Assembly (NCBI RefSeq): GCF_943912825.1 | Contig: NZ_CALTUX010000003.1 | Location: 12,826-76,825 of the forward strand | Length of the DNA stretch: 64,000 bases | Direction of reading: 5' to 3' | Source of the DNA: an uncultured Anaerococcus sp. | GTDB taxonomy: Bacteria > Bacillota > Clostridia > Tissierellales > Peptoniphilaceae | Shown: positions 42,752-51,116 of the stretch, piece by piece | Position numbering within the stretch: the first letter of the stretch is position 1 | Layout of the letters: the number at the start of each line of letters is the position of its first letter | Position numbers and translations under genes: made by a program | Notes under the pieces: generated by a model | The model's input: only the letters and a program-made list of their open reading frames with translations | Databases searched by the model: none | What the model was told of the DNA's origin: nothing

Positions 42752-43519
42752 ATGGCTTTAATATACAATCTCGACCATATTTTAGATAAACAGAAAAAAA
42801 CAAATATAAGAAAGGCCTTGGCTTTTTTAGAGAAAGCTTATTACAGCAAGGTAGAAACAACAAGCTTTTTTTTGGATCCATTTGAACAAAAAGTGATGAG
42901 AGATATTGCAGGTAAAAACAATATCGACATCACTTTTATTGGTGGTAATCCTAATGCTGAAAGAAAGATATTTGTTGCAAACTACTATTATTTACCTCTA
43001 TATGAGCCTAATTATCTAAGCGTTTTAGAATTTGATGCAAGTGATATAAGTCATCCTGATGTACTTGGAGCTTTATTAAGTTTGGGTATAGATAGAAATC
43101 AGATAGGTGATATTTCTGTACTTGATGATAGGGTAGAATTTGTCATCGATAAGGAAATAGCTTCTTTTGTAGAATTTAATTTGACAAAAATTAAGAACGA
43201 AAAGATAAGATTAAATAAAAAAGAAGATGGACAAATTTCTTTAATTCCTTTAGAATACGAGTATCACAAAGGCTTCATCTCAAGCCTAAGGCTTGATAAT
43301 CTTGTTGCAGAATTTATCTCTACATCAAGAGGCAAGGCCAAAGAACTAGTTGCCGCTAGAATGGTTAAGGTAGATTTTCAGACCATAGATGATCCTTCAT
43401 ATAAGGTAAATGAATCTTCCCTAATATCTATTAGAAAAAATGGAAGATTTATCTATGATACCATAAGCGGCTTAAGCAAAAAAGGAAACTACCAAATAGA
43501 ATATAGGAAAATTAAATGA
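42752..43519 (+). CDS. ylmH: YlmH-family S4-domain RNA-binding protein
   Basis: A 255-residue protein. The N-terminal two thirds carry the YlmH pattern (FLDPFEQKVMRDIA, FIGGNPNAERKI, ISHPDVLGALLSLGIDRNQIGDI divided over helix and strand). A C-terminal S4 domain follows (RLDNLVAEFISTSRGKAKELV). YlmH homologues bind stalled 50S subunits and act in ribosome quality control as well as near division genes. The ATG directly follows the terminator T-run with no Shine-Dalgarno sequence. It overlaps lspA by 4 bases. Confidence 0.9.
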   Translation: MALIYNLDHILDKQKKTNIRKALAFLEKAYYSKVETTSFFLDPFEQKVMRDIAGKNNIDITFIGGNPNAERKIFVANYYYLPLYEPNYLSVLEFDASDISHPDVLGALLSLGIDRNQIGDISVLDDRVEFVIDKEIASFVEFNLTKIKNEKIRLNKKEDGQISLIPLEYEYHKGFISSLRLDNLVAEFISTSRGKAKELVAARMVKVDFQTIDDPSYKVNESSLISIRKNGRFIYDTISGLSKKGNYQIEYRKIK

Positions 43520-43956
43520 TATATATACTAATAATAGTAGCTGGCTTAATCTTAGATAGGTTAAGTAAAATTTACGCAATTAACAATTTTATAGAAAACC
43601 CAATCGAAAGTCCAATAATTAATTTTACTTATTTAGAAAATAGGGGAGCAGCTTTTGGAATTTTACAAGATAGGAGGATATTTTTCCTTCTAATTACAGT
43701 TGGAATAGTTATTTATTTAATTTATTATTTTGTAAAAAACTATAAGAATAATCCATTAATACTAAATATAGCCCTGTCATTTATTATTTCAGGAGCTTTG
43801 GGCAATTTTTATGATAGGGCCTTTAATGGATATGTTGTAGACTTTATAGAGTTTGCCTTTATAAACTTCCCAATATTTAATATAGCAGACATCTTAGTGA
43901 CAATAGGTTGTGGTTTAGCAATAATTTATATACTATTTATCCATGAAGAAAATTAG
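43516..43956 (+). CDS. lspA: Lipoprotein signal peptidase (signal peptidase II)
   Basis: A 146-residue, four-helix aspartyl protease of the membrane that removes signal peptides from lipidated prolipoproteins such as the one encoded at 22788. Conserved elements are DRLSKIYAI, ENRGAAFGIL, GNFYDRAFNGYVVDFIEF and FNIADI, with the two catalytic Asp residues in the last two. It overlaps ylmH by 4 and ung by 14 bases. Confidence 0.95.
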   Translation: MIYILIIVAGLILDRLSKIYAINNFIENPIESPIINFTYLENRGAAFGILQDRRIFFLLITVGIVIYLIYYFVKNYKNNPLILNIALSFIISGALGNFYDRAFNGYVVDFIEFAFINFPIFNIADILVTIGCGLAIIYILFIHEEN

Positions 43957-44638
43957 AAATATTATAGGTAATGATTGGGATGAAATTTTAAAAGATGAAT
44001 TTGATAAGGCTTATTTTAAAGAGATAATAGTTTTTTTAGAAGAAGCTTATAAGAATAAGACTATATTTCCTCCAAAAGGAGATATATTTAAAGCACTTAC
44101 ATTATCTTCTTATGAAGATACCAAAGTCCTTATTCTTGGCCAAGACCCATATTATAATCCAGGACAGGCAAATGGTCTAGCTTTTTCAGTCAAAGAAGGT
44201 GTAAAAATACCACCTTCACTTAGAAATATATATAAAGAATTAGAAGCTGACCTAGGAATTCCTATAGCCGGTAGCGGATCTTTAGTATCTTGGGCTAAGC
44301 AAGGTGTGCTTCTTTTAAATACAAGTCTAACAGTTGAGGAAAAGAAACCTAATTCTCATAAAAATATTGGCTGGCAAATATTTACTGATCAAATAATTAA
44401 AATATTAAATGAAAAAGAAAGGCCATGCGTCTTTATCCTTTGGGGAAACAACGCCATAACTAAAGAGAAATTTATTACAAATCCTAAGCATTTGATAATA
44501 AAATCATCACATCCTTCGCCTTTATCGGCAAGGAGAGGATTTTTTGGATCAAAAGTTTTTTCGAAAACAAATCAATTTTTAAAAGACAATAAAGAAGAAG
44601 AAATCAATTGGAAAATAGAGACTGTAGATAGCTTATAA
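43943..44638 (+). CDS. ung: Uracil-DNA glycosylase
   Basis: A 231-residue family 1 uracil-DNA glycosylase that removes uracil from DNA. The water-activating motif is LGQDPYYNPGQANGLAFSV, and the minor-groove loop HPSPLSARRGFFGS follows, with WGNNA in between. Length is standard. It overlaps lspA by 14 bases without a clear ribosome site, and its last 6 bases overlap the end of the convergent gene on the minus strand. Confidence 0.97.
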   Translation: MKKIRNIIGNDWDEILKDEFDKAYFKEIIVFLEEAYKNKTIFPPKGDIFKALTLSSYEDTKVLILGQDPYYNPGQANGLAFSVKEGVKIPPSLRNIYKELEADLGIPIAGSGSLVSWAKQGVLLLNTSLTVEEKKPNSHKNIGWQIFTDQIIKILNEKERPCVFILWGNNAITKEKFITNPKHLIIKSSHPSPLSARRGFFGSKVFSKTNQFLKDNKEEEINWKIETVDSL

Positions 44639-45547
44639 AATATCTATAGTCTCTATTATTTTTTTGGCTAAAGCTAAAAGGTTTTTATAATTGTAGAGGA
44701 AGTCTTGTCTAACAATTAGGAGATTTTCGTTGATATTAGTATCAGAATTATTTTTTATGTTTAAAGTGTTAATTGCGACATGACCATTTGATCCATCTGG
44801 GAAATTACCGTATAGAACGAACAGATTGAGTCTAATAAATTTATCTTTTATTATTATTTGATAGTTATCTTTAACCAGATATGTTTCATTTAGATTATTG
44901 TCTGACTTAAATTCTATATTTGCTATATCTTTATTAATATTAGCACTAAAGATGTAGATATTACCAAGTTTAGTCGATATGCTTAATTTATTTTTGAGTA
45001 TATCTTTTATATCAGCAAGCTCTGTTGTAGCAATTAAATCATTTTCGTTATGCTTTAATATTGGATAAGGCTTATCCCTCTTTCTTAAGTCATCAGTTAA
45101 CTTAGATATTGCCTTGTACCTGCTTGGGTCATTCCTATTTATGCCAATTAACTTTTCTATATAGACAAGCTTCATTGAATCAAAATAAATAAATTTTGAG
45201 CTTCTTTTAATAATCCTATAAATATCTAGGCTATTATCGATAATAACCGGAAATTTTTCATGGTCAATCAAACGTGAATTTAAAAACTCGAAGTCAAAAA
45301 TTTCGCCATTGAAACTTATAGCCCTTTTACCTTTTATTTCTCTTAAATATATATCAAGTAGTCTTTCCTCTTCGCTATCATCTTCTGCAAAATATTGAAA
45401 TATATATGTTTTATTATCTATAACCTTGACAAGACCAAGTAAAACAAGCTTATCACTTTTAAAATCTAAACCCGTTGTTTCTATATCCAAAACAAGGTCC
45501 ATGTTTGATATTTTATTTGAATTTATACGTTTTTTAATAGTAATCAT
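44633..45547 (-). CDS. YprB-like RNase H-fold 3'-5' exonuclease
   Basis: A 304-residue protein. The N-terminal RNase H-like domain (about 15-180) has the DEDD exonuclease motifs LDIETTGLD, ISFNGEIFDFEFL and the late NENDLIATTELADI region. The C-terminal 120 residues are variable, with no TPR repeats recognised. B. subtilis YprB is the closest named relative; its substrate is not established. The start at 45547 is uncertain: neither it nor the internal ATG at 45502 has a Shine-Dalgarno site, and a minus-strand TATAAT lies only 6 bases upstream of 45547, which could give a leaderless mRNA. Confidence 0.75.
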   Translation of the reverse strand: MITIKKRINSNKISNMDLVLDIETTGLDFKSDKLVLLGLVKVIDNKTYIFQYFAEDDSEEERLLDIYLREIKGKRAISFNGEIFDFEFLNSRLIDHEKFPVIIDNSLDIYRIIKRSSKFIYFDSMKLVYIEKLIGINRNDPSRYKAISKLTDDLRKRDKPYPILKHNENDLIATTELADIKDILKNKLSISTKLGNIYIFSANINKDIANIEFKSDNNLNETYLVKDNYQIIIKDKFIRLNLFVLYGNFPDGSNGHVAINTLNIKNNSDTNINENLLIVRQDFLYNYKNLLALAKKIIETIDIL

Positions 45548-45566
45548 AATAATATTATACTATAAT

Positions 45567-45594
45567 TTGTAATCTAAATTACTTCTAATATAAT
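45567..45594 (+). promoter_or_regulatory. Promoter for the cysteine desulfurase-thiI operon
   Basis: TTGTAA (45567-45572), a 16-base spacer and a perfect TATAAT (45589-45594) lie ahead of AAGGAG at 45604. The spacer includes the inverted repeat GTAAT-CTAA-ATTAC (45569-45582), a possible operator. Confidence 0.65.
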
Positions 45595-45614
45595 AGAAAT
45601 ATTAAGGAGTATGT

Positions 45615-46724
45615 ATGATCTATCTAGATAATGCTGCGACTACAAAGATGTATGATGAGGCTATTAAGGCATATGTAAAAGCTCAAGAAAAGACTTTTGC
45701 AAATCCAAGTGCCCTTCATTCATTTGGTATGGAAGCAGAAAATTTAATAAAAGAAAGTAGAAAATATATAGCAAGTGTTATCTCAGCAAGTGAGAGCGAA
45801 ATATTTTTTACAAAATCAGCTAGTGAGTCAAATAATATAGCTATTAAATCATTTGAAGGAACTGCTTTAACGAGTAAAATAGAACACTCTTCAGTAGAAG
45901 AGGCCTTTAAAAATTCTAAATTTACAAAGGTTGTTTTTTTAGATAACGATAAATATGGTTTTATTGATCTTGATGATTTGAAAAATAAATTAAGTAAAGA
46001 CCTAAGTTTTGTATCAATAATTTATGTTAATAATGAAATTGGCTGCATTCAAGATATTAAGCAAATATCAAAAATAATCAAAACTTACAATAAAGATATA
46101 ATTTTACATATTGATGCAACTCAGGCCCTAGGTAAGATTAACTGTGATGTAAAGGCACTTGGTGTAGACATGATGAGTTTTTCTGCCCATAAATTCCACG
46201 GACCTAAGCAAATGGGTGGTTTATATGTAAAAAGAGATGTAATTGCAAAGGTTAAACCTATCTTAGATGGAGGATATCAAGAAATAATATCGTCGGGAAC
46301 AAGTGACGCACCATCTATTTATGCGATGGCAACTGCTCTAAAAAAACAGATTGAAGCTGATGAGTATGACTATATAAAAGAGCTAAATACCTATTTAAGG
46401 TTATTAATTAAGAATAATATTGACGATTATTATATTATTTCTCCAGAAAAGAATTCTTCACCATATATACTAGATGTTGCTTTTGCAAATATTAAGGCTG
46501 AGGTTTTACTCCATATGCTGGAAGAAGAGGAAATTTATGTATCAAGCGGGTCTGCCTGCTCAAAGGGAGATGATAGCAGGATTTTATCTGCTATAGATCT
46601 AGATGAAAAATATATGGATGGGGCAATTAGATTTTCTTTCAGTGGTGAAATAAGCAAAGAAGACCTTGATTTTACAATAGATATTCTAAAAAGAAGTATT
46701 GAACTAATAAGGATGGTAATATAA
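45615..46724 (+). CDS. Cysteine desulfurase (NifS/IscS family)
   Basis: A 369-residue PLP-dependent desulfurase delivering persulfide sulfur. LDNAATT opens the protein, the PLP Lys is at 193 (SFSAHKFHGPKQMGG), and the persulfide-carrying Cys at 315 lies in SSGSACSKGD. It overlaps thiI by one base. In B. subtilis the nifZ-thiI pair dedicates such an enzyme to 4-thiouridine, and the same is likely here. It is the only cysteine desulfurase in the window although an Fe-S type Rrf2 regulator is encoded at 52663. Confidence 0.94.
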   Translation: MIYLDNAATTKMYDEAIKAYVKAQEKTFANPSALHSFGMEAENLIKESRKYIASVISASESEIFFTKSASESNNIAIKSFEGTALTSKIEHSSVEEAFKNSKFTKVVFLDNDKYGFIDLDDLKNKLSKDLSFVSIIYVNNEIGCIQDIKQISKIIKTYNKDIILHIDATQALGKINCDVKALGVDMMSFSAHKFHGPKQMGGLYVKRDVIAKVKPILDGGYQEIISSGTSDAPSIYAMATALKKQIEADEYDYIKELNTYLRLLIKNNIDDYYIISPEKNSSPYILDVAFANIKAEVLLHMLEEEEIYVSSGSACSKGDDSRILSAIDLDEKYMDGAIRFSFSGEISKEDLDFTIDILKRSIELIRMVI

Positions 46725-47887
46725 TGGAATGGATGATTGCAGTTAGCTTTGGTGAAATATTCTTAAAAGGCAAGAATAGAAATATTTTCTACAAACAAGC
46801 AATTGATAATATAAAAAGAAATATAAGAGATATCAAACATGGCAATATTTATACAGAATCTTCAAAGTTATACATTGAAGCTGATAGGCAAGATTTTGAT
46901 AAATTAAAGGAAAATATCTTAAAAGTATTTGGGATTTCTTATCTTGCTTATGTTTTAAAAACAAATAAAGATCTTGATTCTATATATGATGCAACAAAAG
47001 AAGTTGTTCAAAGCTCATATGAGGACAATAACTATACTTTTAAGGTAGAAAGCAGAAGGACAGATAAGACCTTTAAATTAAAAAGTCCAGAATTAAGTGC
47101 AAAAATAGGTGGATTTATGCTACGAGATTTTGCAAACCTAAGAGTGGATGTTCATAATCCTGATTTTAAGATATATATAGATGTAAAAGAAAATGTTTAT
47201 GTGTATGCTGATAGGTTTGAAGGCTTAGGAGGTCTCCCAATCGGATCTTCAGGAAAAGGCCTATTACTCTTATCTGGCGGAATTGATTCACCAGTAGCTG
47301 GTTTTATGGTGGCAAAAAGAGGAATGAAGATTGACTGCTTACATTTTCATTCATATCCTTTTACATCAAAAAGAGCCTTACAAAAGGCTATTGACCTAGG
47401 AGAAATTTTATCAGCCTACACAGGCAAGATGACTATATATTCAATAAATTTAGCTGATATTTATAAGGCAATTAACCAAAATTGTGATAGGAGAGAAACA
47501 ACAATCTTATCTAGGAGATTTATGATGAGGATTGCCAATAAAATAGCTGAAAGCAAGGAGTATCAAGCCTTAATTACAGGGGAAAGTTTGGGCCAAGTAG
47601 CAAGCCAGACAATAGAGTCAATTTCTGTAATAAATGATTCTTCAGAAAGGCCAATCTTAAGACCATTAGTTGCCATGGATAAGAAGGATATTATTGACAT
47701 ATCATATAAAATAGGTTCTTATGAAAAATCCATAGAGCCATATGATGATTGTTGCTCAATTTTTGCCCCTGATTCACCACTAACAAAACCTAAGTTAAAA
47801 TATATAAAAATGTCTGAAGAAAAGCTAGACATAGAAAAGTTAGAAAATGAAGCTATCGATAAGATGGAAATAATAGAAATATCTTGA
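46724..47887 (+). CDS. thiI: tRNA 4-thiouridine synthetase ThiI (no rhodanese domain)
   Basis: A 387-residue ThiI. An N-terminal ferredoxin-like/THUMP region (about 1-165) is followed by the PP-loop ATPase domain with LLSGGIDSPVAGFMVAKRG and ITGESLGQVASQT. A Cys pair lies in YDDCCSIFAP. It activates U8 of tRNA by adenylation and inserts sulfur donated by the neighbouring desulfurase. As in most Bacillota the C-terminal rhodanese domain of E. coli ThiI is missing. Its TGA stop lies inside the -35 box of the rplU promoter. Confidence 0.95.
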   Translation: MEWMIAVSFGEIFLKGKNRNIFYKQAIDNIKRNIRDIKHGNIYTESSKLYIEADRQDFDKLKENILKVFGISYLAYVLKTNKDLDSIYDATKEVVQSSYEDNNYTFKVESRRTDKTFKLKSPELSAKIGGFMLRDFANLRVDVHNPDFKIYIDVKENVYVYADRFEGLGGLPIGSSGKGLLLLSGGIDSPVAGFMVAKRGMKIDCLHFHSYPFTSKRALQKAIDLGEILSAYTGKMTIYSINLADIYKAINQNCDRRETTILSRRFMMRIANKIAESKEYQALITGESLGQVASQTIESISVINDSSERPILRPLVAMDKKDIIDISYKIGSYEKSIEPYDDCCSIFAPDSPLTKPKLKYIKMSEEKLDIEKLENEAIDKMEIIEIS

Positions 47888-47912
47888 CAAAGTTATCAAA
47901 TAGAAGTAATAT
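47884..47912 (+). promoter_or_regulatory. Promoter for rplU-prp-rpmA
   Basis: A perfect TTGACA (47884-47889), a 17-base spacer and TAATAT (47907-47912). The -35 box contains the thiI stop codon. The predicted start near 47919 leaves a 66-base leader. Confidence 0.75.
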
Positions 47913-47918
47913 ATATGA

Positions 47919-47984
47919 GTAGACCGCTCAGTTAGGGCTCTGATCCCCGAATGCTGGCGAGAATTTAAGAATTAGGAGGATTTC
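47919..47984 (+). promoter_or_regulatory. Ribosomal protein L21 mRNA leader
   Basis: The leader is more G+C-rich than its surroundings and folds: CGC-T-CAG (47925-47931) pairs with CTGGCG (47954-47959), and GGG (47935-47937) with CCC (47945-47948) inside it. Position, size and sequence style agree with the known Bacillota L21 leader, thought to bind L21 for autoregulation. AGGAGG follows just before rplU. Confidence 0.7.
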
Positions 47985-47985
47985 C

Positions 47986-48297
47986 ATGTACGCAATAATC
48001 AAAACAGGTGGAAAACAATACAAAGTATCAGAAGGTGACTTGGTAAGAGTTGAAAAACTTAATTACGAAGTTGGTGAAACTGTTGATTTTGAAGAAGTTT
48101 TATTAGTATCTAACGATGGAGATATCAAAGTTGGTAGTCCAGTTGTTGAAGGTGCAAAAGTATCTGCAACTGTTGAAGATCAAAATAAAGCTAAAAAAAT
48201 CGTAGTGTTTAAATTTAAACCTAAAAAACAATATAGAAAAAAACACGGTCACAGACAACCTTATACTTTAGTAAAAATTAATAGCATAAGTCTTTAA
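47986..48297 (+). CDS. rplU: 50S ribosomal protein L21
   Basis: A 103-residue L21 of normal length. MYAIIKTGGKQYKVSEGD at the N terminus and the basic KFKPKKQYRKKHGHRQPYT near the C terminus are diagnostic. It is preceded by a structured leader and a strong promoter, and its stop overlaps the prp start by one base. Confidence 0.97.
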   Translation: MYAIIKTGGKQYKVSEGDLVRVEKLNYEVGETVDFEEVLLVSNDGDIKVGSPVVEGAKVSATVEDQNKAKKIVVFKFKPKKQYRKKHGHRQPYTLVKINSISL

Positions 48298-48614
48298 TGA
48301 TTAATGTTGATTTATTAATCAATCAAAAGGACGAAATAGTAGGATTTGAAGTTAAAGGTCATGCAGAATATGATGAATATGGCAAAGACCTGGTATGTTC
48401 AGCTGTAACAATACTTGCCTATACTTGTGTAAATACCCTTGATAAATATGAAGATGAGGTGATTTTTGCAGATGATGAAGTAACAATGTCTGTAAGTATT
48501 GCTTATCCGAATAGGGAAACAGAAGTAATATTTGATTATTTTAAGACTGGTATTGAAACACTTTTAGGTAATTATAGCAGCTATGTGAAATTAAATTATA
48601 AGGAGAAATCATGA
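48297..48614 (+). CDS. prp: Ribosomal-processing cysteine protease Prp
   Basis: A 105-residue Prp (YsxB) that removes the N-terminal extension of L27, essential in Firmicutes. The catalytic His22 is in VKGHAEYD and Cys34 in KDLVCSAV, the expected 12-residue spacing. It lies between rplU and rpmA, overlapping both, the arrangement found wherever L27 is made as a precursor. Confidence 0.94.
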   Translation: MINVDLLINQKDEIVGFEVKGHAEYDEYGKDLVCSAVTILAYTCVNTLDKYEDEVIFADDEVTMSVSIAYPNRETEVIFDYFKTGIETLLGNYSSYVKLNYKEKS

Positions 48615-48892
48615 TATTAAATATTAATTTACAAAGATTTTCAAGTAAAAAGGGAGTTTCATCTTCAAAGAACGGTAGAGACTCAAGAGCTAAAAGACTT
48701 GGCGTTAAAAGAGCTGACGGTCAATTTGTAAATGCTGGAACAATCATTGTTAGACAAAGAGGAACAAAAATCCACCCAGGAAATAACGTTAAAAGAGGTG
48801 CTGATGATACTCTTTATGCATCATGTGAAGGTGTTGTAAAATTTGAAAGAAAAGGCAAAAGCAGAAAACAAGTATCTGTTTATGCACAATAA
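48611..48892 (+). CDS. rpmA: 50S ribosomal protein L27 (precursor with N-terminal extension)
   Basis: A 93-residue L27. The mature part begins SKKGVSSSKNGRDS and contains KRLGVKRADGQFV and RQRGTKIHPG. The extension MILNINLQRFS resembles the Prp target of Firmicutes (consensus near L-N-L-Q-F-F-A), but the residue before the final Phe is Arg instead of Phe and the next is Ser instead of Ala. GGAGAAATC precedes the start; it overlaps prp by 4 bases. A terminator follows. Confidence 0.96.
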   Translation: MILNINLQRFSSKKGVSSSKNGRDSRAKRLGVKRADGQFVNAGTIIVRQRGTKIHPGNNVKRGADDTLYASCEGVVKFERKGKSRKQVSVYAQ

Positions 48893-48907
48893 TTAAGAAA
48901 AAATTAA

Positions 48908-48932
48908 GCTTGCCTTTGGCAAGCCTTTTTTT
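48908..48932 (+). terminator. Terminator after rpmA
   Basis: GCTTGCC (48908-48914) pairs perfectly with GGCAAGC (48918-48924) over a TTT loop, followed by seven T residues. The obg ATG is 15 bases further. Confidence 0.93.
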
Positions 48933-48946
48933 ATGAAAGGAAAAAT

Positions 48947-50227
48947 ATGATAGATATAGCAAAAGTAAGCTTAAAGGCAGGCGATGGCGGTAATGGTGCA
49001 GTCGCTTGGAGAAGGGAAAAATATGAACCAACTGGAGGACCAGCCGGTGGTGATGGGGGAAATGGTGGCTCAATAATTATAAAAGCCACAAGAAACCTCT
49101 CCACTCTTGATGAATTTAGATATAAGAAAAAATTTCATGCAGAAAATGGTGAACAAGGTGGAAAGAATAAAAAATTCGGCAAAAAAGGCGAAAACTTAAT
49201 AATACCAGTGCCTGTAGGAACTTTAATCAGAGAAGAAGAATCTAATGTTATTATAAAAGATTTAAACAAAGATGGTGAAGAATTCTTAATTGCCAAAGGT
49301 GGTAGAGGCGGTAGAGGTAACGTCCACTTTAAAAACTCTATTAGACAAGCTCCTAGGTTTGCTGAGTCAGGAAGAAAAGGTCAAGAAATCAATGTAATCT
49401 TTGAGCTAAAAGTACTAGCTGATGTAGGACTTGTCGGCTTACCAAATGTAGGTAAATCAACTCTTTTATCCGTAATAAGTAAGGCAAAACCAAAGATTGC
49501 TAATTATCATTTTACAACAATTGATCCTAATCTTGGGGTAGTCCAAGTTGATAGTGAGAGAAGTTTTATAGTTGCAGATATTGCTGGTCTAATCGAAGGT
49601 GCAAACGAGGGGCAAGGTCTAGGCCATGATTTTTTAAAGCATGTAGAAAGATGCAGGATACTAATCCATGTTGTAGATATAGCAGGACTTGAAGGAAGAA
49701 ATCCAATCGATGATTTTAGGCTAATTAATAAAGAATTAGAACTTTATAATGACGATTTAGCTAAAAAACCAATGATAATCGCCCTTAATAAATCAGAATT
49801 AGATTCTAATAATAATGCCGAAGAGTTTATAAAAGAATTTGGAAATTCTTATAAAATTTTCAAAATATCAGCTGCTACCACTCAAGGTATAAAAGATATG
49901 ATTGATTATGTAGCTTTTGATCTAGATAAGAGAAAAGAAGAAGAGTTTGCTCTTATGGAAGAAGTAGACGAAAACTTCTTAGATGAATTTTATAATAAAG
50001 AAATTGAATACGATCTTAACTTTACAAAAGAAGATGATATTTATATAGTTTATGGTAAGAGAGTCGATAATTTGATAAAGAAGGTAGACATAGACGATTA
50101 TGACTCAAGAATGTATTTTGAATCGACCCTAAGAGAGATGGAAGTATTTGACAAACTTAAAGAAATGGGAATAAAAGATGGAGATAGTGTAGCAGTAGGC
50201 GATATTGTCTTTGAGTATTATGAATAG
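48947..50227 (+). CDS. obg: Ribosome-assembly/stress GTPase Obg
   Basis: A 426-residue Obg (CgtA). The N-terminal glycine-rich Obg fold (AKVSLKAGDGGNGAVAWRRE, GPAGGDGGNGGS) precedes the G domain with GLPNVGKSTLLS, DIAGLIEGANEGQGLG and NKSE. The C-terminal OCT domain (about 350-426) is present. It helps mature the 50S subunit and responds to ppGpp. GAAAGGAAAAAT precedes the start. It heads the obg-yhbY-nadD-yqeK-rsfS unit. Confidence 0.97.
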   Translation: MIDIAKVSLKAGDGGNGAVAWRREKYEPTGGPAGGDGGNGGSIIIKATRNLSTLDEFRYKKKFHAENGEQGGKNKKFGKKGENLIIPVPVGTLIREEESNVIIKDLNKDGEEFLIAKGGRGGRGNVHFKNSIRQAPRFAESGRKGQEINVIFELKVLADVGLVGLPNVGKSTLLSVISKAKPKIANYHFTTIDPNLGVVQVDSERSFIVADIAGLIEGANEGQGLGHDFLKHVERCRILIHVVDIAGLEGRNPIDDFRLINKELELYNDDLAKKPMIIALNKSELDSNNNAEEFIKEFGNSYKIFKISAATTQGIKDMIDYVAFDLDKRKEEEFALMEEVDENFLDEFYNKEIEYDLNFTKEDDIYIVYGKRVDNLIKKVDIDDYDSRMYFESTLREMEVFDKLKEMGIKDGDSVAVGDIVFEYYE

Positions 50228-50235
50228 GAGGAAGT

Positions 50236-50520
50236 ATGTTAACAGGAAAGCAAAGAGCTATGCTTAAGCAAGAAGCTCATGATTTTAAACCAATAATAAA
50301 TATAGGTAAATTTTCAGTAACAGATCAATTGCTAGAAGCAATTGATGAAGCCTTAGAAGCTAGGGAATTAATAAAAATAAAGATTCTAAATAATAATCTA
50401 GATGATGCTGATGAAATTATTGATACTATAATTGACAAATTAAATTGTGAGTTTATTTCACATATTGGATCAATAATTACAATTTACAGAAAAAACGAAT
50501 CAAATTCTTATAACTTATAA
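50236..50520 (+). CDS. yhbY: YhbY-family CRM-domain RNA-binding protein
   Basis: A 94-residue CRM-domain protein that binds the 50S precursor. LTGKQRAMLKQEAHDFKPIINIG and the later helix LEAIDEALEARELIKIK match the family, as does the terminal IGSIITIYRK. AGGAGG precedes the ATG, and the stop shares a base with nadD. Neighbour of obg in many Bacillota. Confidence 0.92.
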   Translation: MLTGKQRAMLKQEAHDFKPIINIGKFSVTDQLLEAIDEALEARELIKIKILNNNLDDADEIIDTIIDKLNCEFISHIGSIITIYRKNESNSYNL

Positions 50521-51116
50521 TGAGGATAGGACTTTATGGAGGAACATTTGATCCAATACATTTAGGTCATTTAATAGTGATGGAGAATGTGATTAATTAT
50601 ATGAATCTTGATAGAATTATCATATTACCATCATCTAATCCTCCTCACAAAAAAGATAAGAAGATTACTAATGTCAATACTAGAGTTGAAATGGTAAGCG
50701 AGGCTATCAAAGATAATGATAAGATAATCTTATCTACCTTTGAATCCACAGATCAGGTAGTTAGGTACACCCATGATACAATAAAATATTTTACAGATTC
50801 TCTAAAGGGACATGAAATCTTTTATATAATGGGTGAGGACTCATTTATGACTATAGATACTTGGAAGAATTATAAATATATATTAGACTCAAATATAATT
50901 GTTTTTTCCAGGGAAGGTATAGATTCTGAAAGCCAATTTGTTGAAAAAGTAAAAAAAGTTAGGAAGGATAATCCAAATATATTCCTAGTAAATAGCTTAA
51001 GTATAAATATATCTTCAACTCTAATAAGATCTTTAGTAAAGGATGAGAAAAGTATAAAATATCTTGTTAAAGATGAGGTTGCTTATATTATTAAACAGAG
51101 GAATTTATATGCATGA
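50520..51116 (+). CDS. nadD: Nicotinate-nucleotide adenylyltransferase
   Basis: A 198-residue NadD that joins nicotinate mononucleotide and ATP in NAD synthesis. The nucleotidyltransferase motif is GLYGGTFDPIHLGHL, and the second motif is ISSTLIRSLV. IMGEDSFMTIDTW is also typical. It overlaps the yqeK-like gene by 8 bases. Product feeds nadK (5406) after amidation. Confidence 0.96.
   Translation: MRIGLYGGTFDPIHLGHLIVMENVINYMNLDRIIILPSSNPPHKKDKKITNVNTRVEMVSEAIKDNDKIILSTFESTDQVVRYTHDTIKYFTDSLKGHEIFYIMGEDSFMTIDTWKNYKYILDSNIIVFSREGIDSESQFVEKVKKVRKDNPNIFLVNSLSINISSTLIRSLVKDEKSIKYLVKDEVAYIIKQRNLYA

Noticed and set aside
48789..49073. Minus-strand His/Leu-rich frame across rpmA and obg
   Set aside because: It runs antisense through two certain genes and a terminator; composition is that of a reverse shadow.
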